Counted from the stretch's first letter, positions 47,070-58,263 are shown. The stretch: 64,000 bases of DNA from Moraxella lacunata (GCF_900453205.1 NZ_UGQU01000004.1:124001-188000); one strand, 5' to 3'. The notes: generated by a model not told the origin, from the letters alone. Made by a program: numbers and translations.

Positions 47070-47221
47070 AGCTTAAATCTCGTTAATAAAATTCAAAATA
47101 AAATAGATCTTATAAAATTTTAACACTCATTAAGAATTGGGCGTATTTTATGCTTATAAAAAATCATCAGTAAAATATCCCAACCCTTAAATTTTATATA
47201 TAGAAATTATCAAAAGAAATA

Positions 47222-50095
47222 CTACAGTCTCTCAATCTCCCCCATATTATCCTTCACCTTCCCAATCTGCCCTTCAAGCTCACTCAATTTCTCTCGTTCA
47301 GCCGAAACAACCGAAGATGGAGCTTTGGCAACAAAACTTTCATTGGCAAGTTTATTTGCAATTTGGTCATATTGCTTAGTAAGTTTTTCTAGCTCTTTAT
47401 TTAGACGAGTAAGTTCCACCGCAGGGTCAATCAAGCCTTTCATCGGCACATAAACGACTGCTTGTCCAATCACACTAGATGATGATAATGGGGCTTTTTC
47501 ATCATTTGCCAAAAATGTTAGGCTTTCTACTTTGGCAAGGGCTTTAAATAAGGGTTCAATTCTTTGAATTTGTGTTTTTTCTCCCTCATTGATGTTTTGT
47601 AATAAAACAGGCAATAATTTGGCATTGCCCAAATTCATCTCACCACGAATATTTCGCACCGCCCCAATCAAGCCTTGTAGCCAATTCATATCATTTTCAG
47701 CAGTTTCGTTAATTCGTTCAGGGTTTGCAACTGGATATGGAGCAAGCATTATGGTTTCACCGCCACGATTTATCATCGGAGCAATTTTTGTCCATATTTC
47801 TTCTGTGATAAATGGCATAATCGGGTGAGTAAGCCTTAAAGCCGTTTCTAATACCGAAAGTAGCACATAGCGTACTTGGGCTTTTCGCTCATCGCTGATA
47901 GTTTCATCATTTAATACAGGTTTAGTAAGTTCTACATACCAATCGCAATATTCATTCCAAATAAAATCATAAATACTTTGACTTGCCAAATCCAAACGAT
48001 AAGTCTCAAATGCCAAATTCACCGCCTGTTCACATTTTTGCAGACGACTGATTATCCATTGTTCTGGCAATTCCCAAAGTTCTGGTTTTGCCGTTTGATG
48101 AATGTCTTTACCGTCCACATTCATCAAAACAAATCTTGTGGCATTCCAAATTTTATTACAAAAATTACGATAGCCTTCTACTCGTTTTAAATCAAATTTA
48201 ATATCTCGCCCTGTACTTGCCAACGCACAAAAGGTAAATCTTAATGCGTCCGTCCCAAAGGCGTTAATGCCGTTTTCAAATTCCTTGCGAGTGGCTTTTT
48301 CAATTTTGGGAGCATCTTGGGGTTTCATTAAGCCTGTGGTACGCTTGGCAACCAAACTTTCTAAATCAATGCCGTCAATCAAATCCAGTGGGTCTAATAC
48401 ATTGCCTTTTGATTTAGACATTTTTGCCCTCTCACTATCACGCACTAAGCCGTGTACATAGACGGTTTTAAAAGGGACTTGCGGATTGCCATTTTTGTCT
48501 TTGACAAAATGAAGCGTCATCATAATCATTCTGGCAACCCAAAAGAATATGATGTCAAAGCCAGTTACCAATACCGATGTTGGGTGAAAAGTTTGTAAAA
48601 TGGCATTATCAAAATCTTCATCCGTCCCTTTCCAGCCAAGCGTTGAAAAAGTCCAAAGGGCTGATGAAAACCAAGTATCCAGCACATCATCATCTTGGCG
48701 TAAAGCAATATCGCCTAAGTTATATTTTTCACGCACTTCGTTTTCACTGCGACCGACATAAAAATTGCCATTATCATCATACCACGCAGGAATACGATGA
48801 CCCCACCATAATTGACGGCTAATGCACCAATCTTTAATATCACGCATCCACGCCATATACATATTGGTATATTGTTCTGGGACAAATTTAATATCGCCAT
48901 TTTGTACCGCATCTATGGCAGGTTTGGCAAGCTCATCAATTTTGACATACCATTGGTCGGTAAGTAATGGTTCAATAACCGTGCCACTTCTATCGCCTTT
49001 GGGTGTTTTTAATTGGTGTGGTTCTATTTTTTCTAGCCAGTTTTCATTTTGGGCTTGCTCCACTACTTTTTTACGAGCAATATATCGGTCTAATCCTTGA
49101 TATTGTGTTGGTACGCTGATTAAATTAGGCGTTTTTTGTTCTGCATTTTCAAATAATTCAAATTCGGTTAAGATATTGGCATTAACATCAAAAATATTAA
49201 TCAGCGGTAAATTGTGCCGACTACCCACTTCATAATCATTAAAATCGTGGGCAGGGGTAATTTTGACGCACCCTGTGCCAAAGTCTTTTTCCACATAATC
49301 ATCAGCAACAATCGGTATTTCACGATTTGTAATCGGCAAAATAACGGTTTTACCAATCAAATGGGCATAGCGTTCATCATCAGGGTGAACCGCCACCGCC
49401 GTGTCGCCAAGTAGCGTTTCTGGGCGTGTCGTGGCAACGGTCAGATAATTTTTGCCGTCTTTGGTGGTTAAATTGGCGTCCGCAAAATAATAATTAAAAT
49501 GCCATAAATTGCCCTGTTCATCGTGGTTTTCCACTTCTAGGTCGGATAAAGCGGTGTGCAGTTTGGTATCCCAATTGACAAGGCGTTTTTTACGATAAAT
49601 CAAGCCTTCATCATATAGGCGAACAAAGACTTCTTTGACCACTTTTGATAACTCATCGTCCATTGTAAAACGCTCACGAGACCAATCTACCGATGACCCC
49701 AAACGGCGAATTTGGCGAGTGATGTTACCGCCTGACAGCTCTTTCCATTCCCATACTTTTTCTAAGAACTTTTCACGCCCCAAATCGTGGCGAGAGATGC
49801 CCTGTTGCCCAAGCTGGCGTTCTACGACCATTTGTGTGGCAATCCCTGCGTGGTCGGTACCGCCTTGCCATAGCGTGTTGTAGCCTTTCATACGATGATA
49901 GCGAGTCAGCGCATCCATAATGGCGTTATTAAAGCCGTGCCCCATATGCAGTGAGCCTGTTACATTGGGTGGTGGTAGGGCGATGGAGAAGGATTTGTCT
50001 TTGTCAAGGGTGGGGCGAAAATAGCCCTTGTCTTCCCAAGTGGTGTACCATTTTTGTTCAATGTCGGCGGGGGTGTAGGTTGTGGGTAGGGTCAT
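47222..50095 (-). CDS. valS: ValS, valyl-tRNA synthetase
   Basis: 957 residues. Class I signature HMGH in [16 protein letters not shown] and [12 protein letters not shown], with the editing domain ([20 protein letters not shown]) between them and a C-terminal coiled coil that ends [15 protein letters not shown]. Full length for the family. A hairpin at 50137-50169 lies in its upstream region. Confidence 0.98.
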   Translation of the reverse strand: MTLPTTYTPADIEQKWYTTWEDKGYFRPTLDKDKSFSIALPPPNVTGSLHMGHGFNNAIMDALTRYHRMKGYNTLWQGGTDHAGIATQMVVERQLGQQGISRHDLGREKFLEKVWEWKELSGGNITRQIRRLGSSVDWSRERFTMDDELSKVVKEVFVRLYDEGLIYRKKRLVNWDTKLHTALSDLEVENHDEQGNLWHFNYYFADANLTTKDGKNYLTVATTRPETLLGDTAVAVHPDDERYAHLIGKTVILPITNREIPIVADDYVEKDFGTGCVKITPAHDFNDYEVGSRHNLPLINIFDVNANILTEFELFENAEQKTPNLISVPTQYQGLDRYIARKKVVEQAQNENWLEKIEPHQLKTPKGDRSGTVIEPLLTDQWYVKIDELAKPAIDAVQNGDIKFVPEQYTNMYMAWMRDIKDWCISRQLWWGHRIPAWYDDNGNFYVGRSENEVREKYNLGDIALRQDDDVLDTWFSSALWTFSTLGWKGTDEDFDNAILQTFHPTSVLVTGFDIIFFWVARMIMMTLHFVKDKNGNPQVPFKTVYVHGLVRDSERAKMSKSKGNVLDPLDLIDGIDLESLVAKRTTGLMKPQDAPKIEKATRKEFENGINAFGTDALRFTFCALASTGRDIKFDLKRVEGYRNFCNKIWNATRFVLMNVDGKDIHQTAKPELWELPEQWIISRLQKCEQAVNLAFETYRLDLASQSIYDFIWNEYCDWYVELTKPVLNDETISDERKAQVRYVLLSVLETALRLTHPIMPFITEEIWTKIAPMINRGGETIMLAPYPVANPERINETAENDMNWLQGLIGAVRNIRGEMNLGNAKLLPVLLQNINEGEKTQIQRIEPLFKALAKVESLTFLANDEKAPLSSSSVIGQAVVYVPMKGLIDPAVELTRLNKELEKLTKQYDQIANKLANESFVAKAPSSVVSAEREKLSELEGQIGKVKDNMGEIERL

Positions 50096-50136
50096 GAGAG
50101 TACCTTTAAAATGCTTTGAATTAACTATAAAAATAA

Positions 50137-50170
50137 AAACCCCTAATTTTACCGTAAAATTGGGGGTTTG
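50137..50170 (-). terminator. Strong hairpin with a T-rich tail in the valS leader
   Basis: AAACCCC..AATTTT pairs with AAAATT..GGGGTTT, loop ACCGT. Read on the minus strand it is followed by TTATTTTTATAG and lies about 40 nt before valS. It may be an attenuator or simply a boundary; lnt is divergent on the other side, so it does not terminate a neighbouring gene. Confidence 0.5.
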
Positions 50171-50298
50171 GGAAAGGGTATTTTTGTTTATTGGAGTAAT
50201 TTTGACAGTACACTCAGATTGTCGATTGCAAATGAAAAGATAAGCATTTGCCCCAAAAATTTGCTAAAATAAGCGGTTATTTGCCCCAATTTTTTATC

Positions 50299-51930
50299 AT
50301 GACTTACCAATCAAACCCTGTCACCACACCAACTGTCGGCATTGCCAAACGTGCCACTCGCCAAAAAATTGCCACCAAAAAACGCCTACCACTCATCATT
50401 CCTATCCTGCTATGTCTGGGGGCAGGGGCGATGTTCTCACTGTCGCTTGCTCCCTATAAGCTATGGACGATAGCCATACTCTCGCCCATGGTGTTGTATG
50501 CTTGTTTGGTGGGTGAAGATAGGGCAGGGCGTGCGTTTTGGATAGGGCAGGCGTATGGGTTTGGGCTGTGGGCGGTAGGTGCGTTTTGGCTCTACACATC
50601 CATTCATGAGTATGGCAACATCCCGACATGGCTTGCCCTTATCATGATAGCTGTGATGGCGTTTATCATGGGGCTGTTTCATGCGGTCATGGCGTGGGCG
50701 TTTGTGCGTTTTGTGGGTCGTCAGCCGTTGGCATTTGCATCGTTGTGGGTGGTACAAGAATGGACAAAGACATGGTTACTGACAGGTTTTCCGTGGTTGT
50801 TTGTGGGTTATGCCTTTACTGATGTGGCATGGATAAGTTCACTGGCACCGATGTTTGGGGTGCTTGCCATTAGCTTTGTGGCGGTGCTGTTCGGGGCGAG
50901 TGTGATAGAAGTCTTTCGCCAAAAATTGGGCTTTTTGCTCATCAGTGCTTTTTTGGTGCTGTTTGCCATGATGATGTGGGTCATCAGCCCCAAATGGACC
51001 ACCCCTACGGGCGAGAAACTATCCATGTCCTTGATACAGGGCAACATTCCCCAAGATTTAAAATGGCTGACCGAGTACCGCTACGAGACCCTAAGAATCT
51101 ATGCCGAGCTGTCAGCGAGTGAGTGGGGGCAAGATGTCGTGGTGTGGCCTGAGGCGTCCATTCCCATGTTCCAAGATGAGGCGTGGGAGTTTATCAACGA
51201 GGTGCATACGCACGCACGCATGCAGGGGGCGACGTGGGTCATGGGCATTCCCTATAAGGATATGGAAAACTTTAACCCTGCCACACGAGAATATCCGCAT
51301 TTGTATAACAGTGTGTTGGCACTGGGCGAGGACAGTGGCGGTCTGTATAAAAAACAAAATCTTGTCCCTTTTGGCGAGTACATTCCTTTTGAGGGGATGT
51401 TGAATATTTTACCTGATTTGGCAGGCATGCAAGATGTGGTCAGTTTTAGCCGTGGCGATGACAACCAAAAGCCACTACTGGTCAAAAATCAGCCCATGGG
51501 GTCGGCGGTGTGCTATGAAGTGGCATATCCTGACACCACTCGCAAAAATGCCAAAGAAACCCAATTTCTCTTGACCGTCTCAAATGATGCGTGGTTTGGC
51601 ACAAGTGCAGGCCCTTTGCAGCACCTACAAATGGTGCAAATGCGAAGCATGGAGACAGGGCGGTGGTTCGTGCGTGCGACCAACACGGGGGTGACGGCTT
51701 TTATCGATGATAAGGGGCGTATCGTCAGCCAAGCGACTCCTTTTGTGCCGACCGTCCTGCGTGGGGAGGTGCCAATGATGACGGGGGTGACGCCTTTTAT
51801 GCGATGGGGCAGTTATCCGATACTGCTGTTGGCGTTCATTTTGGTTGGGCTTAGCTTTATCGTCAAACGTCAAAGTCGCTATGATGCCAGTCATGAGCTG
51901 TATTATCAGGGCGAGGGTGTGCGAGATTGA
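50299..51930 (+). CDS. lnt: Lnt, apolipoprotein N-acyltransferase
   Basis: Third step of lipoprotein maturation, inner membrane. 543 residues from ATG 50299; 50248 would add 17 unusual residues. Several hydrophobic segments precede a carbon-nitrogen hydrolase domain with the triad Glu285 (VVWPEASIP), Lys352 (LYKKQNLVPFGEYIP) and Cys405 (GSAVCYEVAYP). Two lipoproteins in this window are among its likely substrates. Divergent from valS. Confidence 0.95.
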   Translation: MTYQSNPVTTPTVGIAKRATRQKIATKKRLPLIIPILLCLGAGAMFSLSLAPYKLWTIAILSPMVLYACLVGEDRAGRAFWIGQAYGFGLWAVGAFWLYTSIHEYGNIPTWLALIMIAVMAFIMGLFHAVMAWAFVRFVGRQPLAFASLWVVQEWTKTWLLTGFPWLFVGYAFTDVAWISSLAPMFGVLAISFVAVLFGASVIEVFRQKLGFLLISAFLVLFAMMMWVISPKWTTPTGEKLSMSLIQGNIPQDLKWLTEYRYETLRIYAELSASEWGQDVVVWPEASIPMFQDEAWEFINEVHTHARMQGATWVMGIPYKDMENFNPATREYPHLYNSVLALGEDSGGLYKKQNLVPFGEYIPFEGMLNILPDLAGMQDVVSFSRGDDNQKPLLVKNQPMGSAVCYEVAYPDTTRKNAKETQFLLTVSNDAWFGTSAGPLQHLQMVQMRSMETGRWFVRATNTGVTAFIDDKGRIVSQATPFVPTVLRGEVPMMTGVTPFMRWGSYPILLLAFILVGLSFIVKRQSRYDASHELYYQGEGVRD

Positions 51931-52135
51931 TGGCATAAAAATGTAAAAATTACCCATAATTTTAATGGGGGATTGTACAAAATGGTAAAAATTGGTATAT
52001 AATAGGGCAAAATTTATTTCGTTTAAAAACAAAACTCACGCATTTGATGAGTGATTTTTAAAATGTTAAAATTTTAAATAAAATCAAATGCCAAATAAAT
52101 GGTTAAATCAAACCCATCAACACGACAGGTGATTT

Positions 52136-52624
52136 ATGGCACACGCACATGATGCTTCTGAAAACAACCCAACCAAAGAAATCATTCATGCTTTGATTGG
52201 CGTGGTTCTACTTTTGGTGATTATCGGCGGTATTGCCGTTTTTGCATGGTTACGCCCAGCGGGCAATCATGAGCCTGCAACCGTCTCAGCCACACCTGCG
52301 GGCAGAGCCTTGGATGAACTTACTCAAAAAGAGGCAAACCCGACTGATGCCCAAAAAGCAGAAGCTGTGGCAGAAGCGACCGCATCGGATGCGACCGCAG
52401 ACACGCCTGCCAGCCCCGCCTCAGAGCAAGAAGCAGCTGCCCAAGTAGCAGATTCAAATGGCGATGCCCAAACACCTGTCCAAGACAAAGCGGTAGAGGA
52501 TAAGCCTGTTGCCAGTGACGTGACAACAAGCGATGCACCACATGACACAACAGCCGAAGATAAGGTTGCTGATAACACAGCAACTGCCGAAGTAGAGCCA
52601 AAAGCAGAAGAAACAACCAACTGA
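52136..52624 (+). CDS. Membrane-anchored Ala/Asp/Glu-rich protein, unknown
   Basis: 162 residues. One hydrophobic segment (IIHALIGVVLLLVIIGGIAV, residues 20-40) follows a short N-terminus; the rest is a low-complexity tail rich in Ala, Asp, Glu, Thr and Pro, likely periplasmic and unstructured. No family recognised. ACAGGTGA precedes the ATG. Confidence 0.6.
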   Translation: MAHAHDASENNPTKEIIHALIGVVLLLVIIGGIAVFAWLRPAGNHEPATVSATPAGRALDELTQKEANPTDAQKAEAVAEATASDATADTPASPASEQEAAAQVADSNGDAQTPVQDKAVEDKPVASDVTTSDAPHDTTAEDKVADNTATAEVEPKAEETTN

Positions 52625-52635
52625 TTGGCAGATAC

Positions 52636-52679
52636 AAGCCCACGCCATACTGAAGGTCAGTTTGGGGTGGGTTTTTTGT
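52636..52679 (+). terminator. Probable terminator of the Ala-rich membrane protein gene
   Basis: Imperfect stem AAGCCCACGCC / GGGGTGGGTTTT followed by T run; inner ACTGA..TCAGT adds pairing. Confidence 0.6.
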
Positions 52680-52786
52680 TTGTATTTGACAAGGTAATAA
52701 ACTTGAATCGATGGGGTAAATCCTGCACTTTATCCAAATTTTTCAGCAATCATTTGTAAAATTTGTTATCATATGCAAAGGCGTGT

Positions 52787-52903
52787 TGAACTTTAACATT
52801 TGTAATAAAAAACAAGATTTGGTCATTTTTCATGCAAAAATGGATTGAAATTGTCAACTTTTACCATATCTATAAGAATGTTATCAATGGTAGGCACGCC
52901 CTA
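52787..52903 (-). mobile_element. MITE-like family A, copy 3, shortened (about 117 bp)
   Basis: Right end GGTAGGCACGCCCTA and the CATTTTTCATGCAAAAATGG landmark are intact; the left end GGCGTGTTGAAC is diverged and the middle is missing. Only about half of the family length remains. Confidence 0.75.
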
Positions 52904-52905
52904 TG

Positions 52906-53025
52906 AACTTCCTACAAAACTCCAAATTAAAACCGTTCATGGTGAGATTGGAAAATCTAACTGTTTTCCACCACCCTTTGATAAGCTTAGGGTGAACGCA
53001 AAACTGGTTTTGCAGGGAGTTTAAT
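52906..53025. repeat. Repeat with ACTTCCT(A/G)CAAAAC ends and GTTCATGGTGAG core
   Basis: AACTTCCTACAAAAC at the left and its approximate reverse complement GTTTTGCAGGGAGTTT at the right; the interior is a decayed relative of the palindrome at 19588 and 40398. It lies in the 477-bp gap before the tolC-like gene. A single end-like copy, ACTTCCTGCAAAACT, is at 41373-41387. Confidence 0.6.
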
Positions 53026-53101
53026 ATTATTCATATTCAATACGCCCCCAATATTGGCATAATCTTTGCTTATTATTAGTGATAAGTGATTGGACTTCTT
53101 G

Positions 53102-54667
53102 ATGATTCACCATAATTTAAAAAAATGCTTGCTTTTAGGATTGGGACTGCTACCTGTGTTGGTGTCTGCCGACATTAATCCTTTGGATTTGGATGCATTA
53201 CTCATCCGTGCCACTCAAACACACCCCTTGGTGAATGCAGCCAAAGCGGACGAGATGGCTGCGGTTGAAGGCATGAAAGCGGCAAAGCTGGGTCTGTTGC
53301 CCGCACCGACCATTAGTGCAGGACATGATAAGGATGATGGACTGGTAAGTACCATCGCCATTCGCCAACCACTGTGGACAGGCGGGCGACTGACTGCACA
53401 AATTAACCAAAGTATTTATGACAATAAAGCCGCTAATGCTTATGTGTTTGAACAGCAAAACACCGTCGCCAAAAACACCATCGACATCTGGCGGGGTTAT
53501 ATCTACGCTGTTGCCTTGCAGGAGCTGTATGCTGACAGTTTGGCACGCCTAAAAGAGTTTGAAGCGATGATGGAGCGTCGTGTGGCACAGGGCGTGTCGG
53601 CAAAGATTGAGCTTGATTTGGTCAAAAATCGCATCTATCAAGATCAAAACTCGCTACAAAATGCCATAGAACAAGAGCGAGTTGCTGCCGCCAGACTCTC
53701 ACAGCTTATCGGTGAAGAGTTGGGCGAAAAAAAATACAACATCACCATGAAGTCCCTAACAGACTACGCCAAAGCACAGTCGGTAAATTTTGAGACGCAG
53801 GTGTTTGGCAATTCAGGCAGTCATCACCCTAGCGTGGTACGCCAGCATTTTCAGGTAGAAGCCGCCAAGCAAGAAGCCAAAGCCCAAGCAGCGGGGCGTT
53901 ATCCTAATATCTATGCCCAATACCAACACACCTTTGAGCATGATAATAACGAAGATGAGGGTGAGTTTTCATTGGGCATGTCCTATGACCCAGGGGCGGG
54001 TTTTTCATCACTTGCCTTAACCCGTGCTGCCAATGCTCGTGCCATGAGCCTAACCCAAACCCAAGAAGCGACACGACGAACGGTTATGGAGGGTTTGCAG
54101 ACTCAGTATCAAGAGTTTACTTCAGCACGAGACAGGGAGCAGTCCATCAAACTTGCCATCGATGGGGCAAAATTGGTGGTGGACTCTTATGGCCGTCAGT
54201 TCATCGCAGGGCGAAAATCGTGGCTTGAAGTGCTAAATGCGGTGCGTGAACACACCCAATATGAGCAGCAACTCTTGGAAGTGCAAAGTCAGATGGTGGC
54301 AAGCTTTTATAAGCTACAAGTAGATTTTGGGGCGATGGATTGGCAGTCGGAGTACGGTAGTATCCATGCACCTGTCAGTGAGTTTCGACCTTATCGCACA
54401 TTTTTGGCGTGGCGTAAGACCAATGCTCAGCCAACACCGAAGCTAAGCACTCCAATGGCTGATGGCAGTTTTGTTAATCAGCAGAATTTATGGATAGAGC
54501 CACCCCGCTTGGCAGATGAGTTGGGCAATGAGATGGATGAAATCGATGAGATTTATTCATCAGATGCTCAGATGGAGCACATCATTGATGGCGAAGGCGT
54601 ACAAATGGGCGAGCAAATCCAGCCTGTGGATGAACGTCGTTTTCCGACTGCTGATGACTTTAAATAA
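53102..54667 (+). CDS. TolC-family outer membrane protein of a type I secretion system
   Basis: 521 residues from ATG 53102; a TTG at 53090 is an alternative. Signal peptide around LLLGLGLLPVLVSA. Two TolC repeats of long helices: AVEGMKAAKLGLLPAPTI, PLWTGGRLTAQINQSI and, in the second half, AAGRYPNIYAQYQHTFEH and QFIAGRKSWLEVLNAVRE. After about residue 420 there is an unusual 100-residue acidic C-terminal extension ending PTADDFK. First gene of a three-gene export set (ABC and HlyD genes follow). Confidence 0.9.
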   Translation: MIHHNLKKCLLLGLGLLPVLVSADINPLDLDALLIRATQTHPLVNAAKADEMAAVEGMKAAKLGLLPAPTISAGHDKDDGLVSTIAIRQPLWTGGRLTAQINQSIYDNKAANAYVFEQQNTVAKNTIDIWRGYIYAVALQELYADSLARLKEFEAMMERRVAQGVSAKIELDLVKNRIYQDQNSLQNAIEQERVAAARLSQLIGEELGEKKYNITMKSLTDYAKAQSVNFETQVFGNSGSHHPSVVRQHFQVEAAKQEAKAQAAGRYPNIYAQYQHTFEHDNNEDEGEFSLGMSYDPGAGFSSLALTRAANARAMSLTQTQEATRRTVMEGLQTQYQEFTSARDREQSIKLAIDGAKLVVDSYGRQFIAGRKSWLEVLNAVREHTQYEQQLLEVQSQMVASFYKLQVDFGAMDWQSEYGSIHAPVSEFRPYRTFLAWRKTNAQPTPKLSTPMADGSFVNQQNLWIEPPRLADELGNEMDEIDEIYSSDAQMEHIIDGEGVQMGEQIQPVDERRFPTADDFK

Positions 54668-54872
54668 GCAGATCGATAACTCAATCTGAGCCTATAAAAA
54701 ATGGTTGTATTAAACTTATCGTCTGACAAAATGATGACGGCATGTCTCAACACCGACAGGTGCAAGTCTACTTTAAGCCAAATGGTGTCGTAATTAAGTT
54801 TTTTTACCCATATTTACAAATTATATTTATCAAATATTGTCATGCCAAAGTGTGACAAGCCAAGGATAACTG

Positions 54873-57077
54873 ATGTCGTTAAACCAAACCACTGACCACC
54901 CAGACAACCAACAACTGCCAAAACAATACACCAGCAATAATGCCTTGGGCATTGCGGTGTTTGAACTTTTAAAAGACGTGGGCGTGACCGTGGATAAAAA
55001 TCGTCTGGACACCGCACTTGGTCGTGTGTCAGACTTTGATGATCATGAAGAGCGATTGACCCATTTGCTTGGCATCTTGGGCATCTTCGATGAGCCAGAT
55101 GTCATGGATGAGCCAGATGCTGCTTACATGCCCCTGTTTGCTCATCACCAAAAGTTAGGCTATGGTCGCATTGTACAAAAATACGGTCTAAGCTGGCTGT
55201 TTGAGAGTGTCGAAGGGCGAGTGAGCTGTCAGAGTTCAGATTTGGATTTTGTGGCAAAAATTCGTGTCTCAGACAAGCTGGTCGCCGAGAAAAAAGTTGG
55301 TTTTCATGAACTTTTGGTGCAAAACCTCAAAGAGTATAAACGTGTCGTGGTAGAAGCGGTTGTGGCATCTTTTATCATTAATCTGCTTGCCCTTGCTGTG
55401 TCGCTATTTTCCATGCAGGTCTATGACCGTGTCATTCCAACAAACAGCCAGTACACCTTGATTATCCTAGCATCAGGCGTGGGCTTGATGATTATTTTTG
55501 AAGCGATGATGAAATTTGCCCGCTCCAAAGTCATGGACAAGATGGTCATCGGTGTTGATGAGATATTATCAAGAAATATCTTTGAGAGGCTACTGGCGGT
55601 GCGTGTGGATAAGATGCCAAACTCGGTCGGCTCGCTGGCAGCTCAGCTTCGTGGCTATGAGCAGGTGCGTTCGTTTTTTACGGCAAGCACGCTGTTTACG
55701 CTTGTTGATATTCCGATGAGTATTTTGTTCATCATTTTGATTGCGGTCATCGGCTCGCCCATTGTTGCCATTATTCCGTTCATTGCCGCAGTAATTGGCA
55801 TCATATTGGGCTTATCTAGCCGTAAAAAGATTGATAAAATCTCTGCCGAAAACGCCGCCGCATCCTATCTAAAAACGGGGATTTTGGTGGAGACGGTCGA
55901 AGGCATGGAAACCATCAAGGCAGGTTCGGGCAACTGGAAGTTTTTGTCCAAATGGCTGGATGTAACGAGTGATACCATTGATAACGACCTAAAAATGCGT
56001 CACGCCAATGACAATCTAAATTATAGCGTACAAATGCTCCAACAAATCAGTTATGTGGGGATTGTCATCACGGGGGCATTTGTGGTGATGTCGCAAGCCA
56101 TGACCATCGGTGGCTTGATTGCTTGTACTATTTTGGGCGGACGTATTTTGGCTCCCATTATGAATGCCCCCAATCTATTGGTGCAATATTCGCATGCCAA
56201 AGCTGCCAAAGCTAACATTGAGCGACTCTTTGAGCTAGAGCAAGACAATAACGATGTCGCTCACCCACTTGCCCCATCTCGCATTCATGGCTGGTATCAG
56301 TGCTATAACATGACTTTTAGCTATGCGGGCAATGAGCGAAATGCCCTAAATATTGAGCATTTGGACATTAAGGCAGGTGAGCGGGTGGCGATATTGGGCT
56401 CTATCGGCTCTGGCAAATCCACTTTGCTAAAAATCCTATCAGGTCTGTATATGCCCACAGGCGGTCATGTGCTGTTAGATGGACTAGACATCAGTCACAT
56501 CAGTCGTGAGTCCATGAGTGAGCAGGTGGGTTATCTACAACAAGACCATCGTCTTTTCCAGGGGACGCTTCGCGAGAATTTGCTCATTGGCATGCCTGCT
56601 CCGCCGGATGATGTCATCAGGCAAGAGCTACATCGCACGGGGCTTATCCGCTTGGTGTCGGGGCATTCTAGCGGTCTAGATTTGCCCATTAGCGAAGGTG
56701 GCAAGGGTCTGTCAGGTGGGCAAAAACAACTGGTTGCTTTTACTCGTTTGGTGCTGACCAAGCCATCGGTGTGGTTACTTGACGAACCAACGGCATCTAT
56801 GGATAACATGCAAGAGAATCAATGCTTGCAAGTGCTTGCCCAAGAGCTTCAAGACCCCACCAAGACACTTATTGTCTCAACGCATAAAATGGGACTCTTG
56901 GCATTGGTGAATCGCATCATCATCATGGCAGATGGTAAAGTGGTCATGGATGGACCTAAGCAAGCGGTGCTATCACGACTTATCCAAAATGAGCAAAATG
57001 CCAAAGATGCCATGAAAAAAGTAGAGCAGACTAGTGCCACACAAAATATCGGCACCAACTCTAATACACCCAAGTAA
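54873..57077 (+). CDS. Type I secretion ABC transporter, LapB-like
   Basis: 734 residues. The N-terminal ~150 residues are a peptidase C39-like domain that lacks the catalytic Cys (degenerate C39, as in exporters of RTX adhesins). Then come the membrane domain (about residues 160-440) and the ATPase: Walker A GSIGSGKSTLLKIL, signature LSGGQKQLVAFTRL, Walker B SVWLLDEPTASMD. It is close to LapB/HlyB-type exporters of large adhesins. Its stop is 18 nt before the HlyD-like gene. Confidence 0.9.
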   Translation: MSLNQTTDHPDNQQLPKQYTSNNALGIAVFELLKDVGVTVDKNRLDTALGRVSDFDDHEERLTHLLGILGIFDEPDVMDEPDAAYMPLFAHHQKLGYGRIVQKYGLSWLFESVEGRVSCQSSDLDFVAKIRVSDKLVAEKKVGFHELLVQNLKEYKRVVVEAVVASFIINLLALAVSLFSMQVYDRVIPTNSQYTLIILASGVGLMIIFEAMMKFARSKVMDKMVIGVDEILSRNIFERLLAVRVDKMPNSVGSLAAQLRGYEQVRSFFTASTLFTLVDIPMSILFIILIAVIGSPIVAIIPFIAAVIGIILGLSSRKKIDKISAENAAASYLKTGILVETVEGMETIKAGSGNWKFLSKWLDVTSDTIDNDLKMRHANDNLNYSVQMLQQISYVGIVITGAFVVMSQAMTIGGLIACTILGGRILAPIMNAPNLLVQYSHAKAAKANIERLFELEQDNNDVAHPLAPSRIHGWYQCYNMTFSYAGNERNALNIEHLDIKAGERVAILGSIGSGKSTLLKILSGLYMPTGGHVLLDGLDISHISRESMSEQVGYLQQDHRLFQGTLRENLLIGMPAPPDDVIRQELHRTGLIRLVSGHSSGLDLPISEGGKGLSGGQKQLVAFTRLVLTKPSVWLLDEPTASMDNMQENQCLQVLAQELQDPTKTLIVSTHKMGLLALVNRIIIMADGKVVMDGPKQAVLSRLIQNEQNAKDAMKKVEQTSATQNIGTNSNTPK

Positions 57078-57094
57078 CCATAAAGGGAGATACC

Positions 57095-58261
57095 GTGAGT
57101 CAAAAAAACTATCAAAAAGCCAAATCACGCAGTAAACCTAGTGTGATTATTTGGGTGGCACTGGTGACCATTATTGTGCTTATTACATGGGCATCATTTG
57201 CTAAAATCGACCAAGTGACCAGAGCTCAGGCGACTGTCATCGCATCTGACCGCACCCAAGAGATTCAGGCGGCGGACAATGGCATTTTGTCAGAACTGCT
57301 GGTCAAAGAGGGCGATGATGTCAAAAAAGGCGACCTATTGGCGATATTAGAAGAAGAGCGTGCTAAGGCGGCATTGGATAACTCGGCAACCAAAGTGGCA
57401 GCCCTGCGTGCGAGGGTGGCACGTTTGGAGGCGGAGATTTTTGACCGCCCACTAAATTTCCCAGAAGAAGTGCAAAAGTACACCGAGTACGTCCAAAACC
57501 AAACCGAGCTATACAACCGTCGCCGCCAAGCCATCACCCAAGATGTGGCGTCATTACAAAAAATGCTTGACCTTGCCAAGCGAGAGCTTGCCATGAACGA
57601 ACCGCTATTGGCTCATGGCGATGTCAGTCAGGCGGACGTGATCAGACTTCGCCGTCAAGTGGCAGACATCGAGGCGCAGATTACCAACAAACGCAACAAA
57701 TACTTTGAGGATGCCCAAACCGAGCTGACCAAAGCCCAAGAAGAGCTAGAATCTGAGAGCGAACAGCTCAGAGACCGCACGCAAGTATTAGAAGAAAAAC
57801 GGCTATTTGCTCCTGTGGATGGCAAGGTGAATAACATCGCTGTTACGACCATTGGCGGGGTGGTGCGACCGGGCGATACGATCATGCAACTGCTTCCGAC
57901 CAGTAGTGATTTGATTGTGGAGGCAAAGGTTCAGCCTGTGGACATCGCCTATGTCAAAGAGGGTCAGACCGCCAGTGTCAAACTGGACGCTTATGATTAT
58001 TCTATCTTTGGGGCGATGAATGGTGAGGTCATCTACATCAGCCCAGACACGCTCATGGAAAAAACCCCACAAGGCGATAAGCCCTATTATCGGGTGCAGA
58101 TTCGCATTGCGGGGGCTCAGGTGTCAGCTCGTGAAGATGAGATTGTCATCAAGCCAGGTATGACCGCCAGTGTGGACATCAAGGCAATGGAGCGGACGGT
58201 ACTATCCTATCTGACCAAGCCGATTACCAAGACGTTGTCCGAAGGTCTGGGCGAGCGATAG
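57095..58261 (+). CDS. HlyD-family membrane fusion protein, LapC-like
   Basis: 388 residues. One N-terminal transmembrane segment (VIIWVALVTIIVLITWASF), a lipoyl-like half (QEIQAADNGILSELLVKEGD), a long coiled coil (about residues 95-220) and the beta-barrel with RLFAPVDGKVNNIAV. GTG start with AAAGGGAGA. Links the inner membrane exporter to the TolC-like channel. Followed by a terminator. Confidence 0.92.
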   Translation: MSQKNYQKAKSRSKPSVIIWVALVTIIVLITWASFAKIDQVTRAQATVIASDRTQEIQAADNGILSELLVKEGDDVKKGDLLAILEEERAKAALDNSATKVAALRARVARLEAEIFDRPLNFPEEVQKYTEYVQNQTELYNRRRQAITQDVASLQKMLDLAKRELAMNEPLLAHGDVSQADVIRLRRQVADIEAQITNKRNKYFEDAQTELTKAQEELESESEQLRDRTQVLEEKRLFAPVDGKVNNIAVTTIGGVVRPGDTIMQLLPTSSDLIVEAKVQPVDIAYVKEGQTASVKLDAYDYSIFGAMNGEVIYISPDTLMEKTPQGDKPYYRVQIRIAGAQVSAREDEIVIKPGMTASVDIKAMERTVLSYLTKPITKTLSEGLGER

Positions 58262-58263
58262 CA

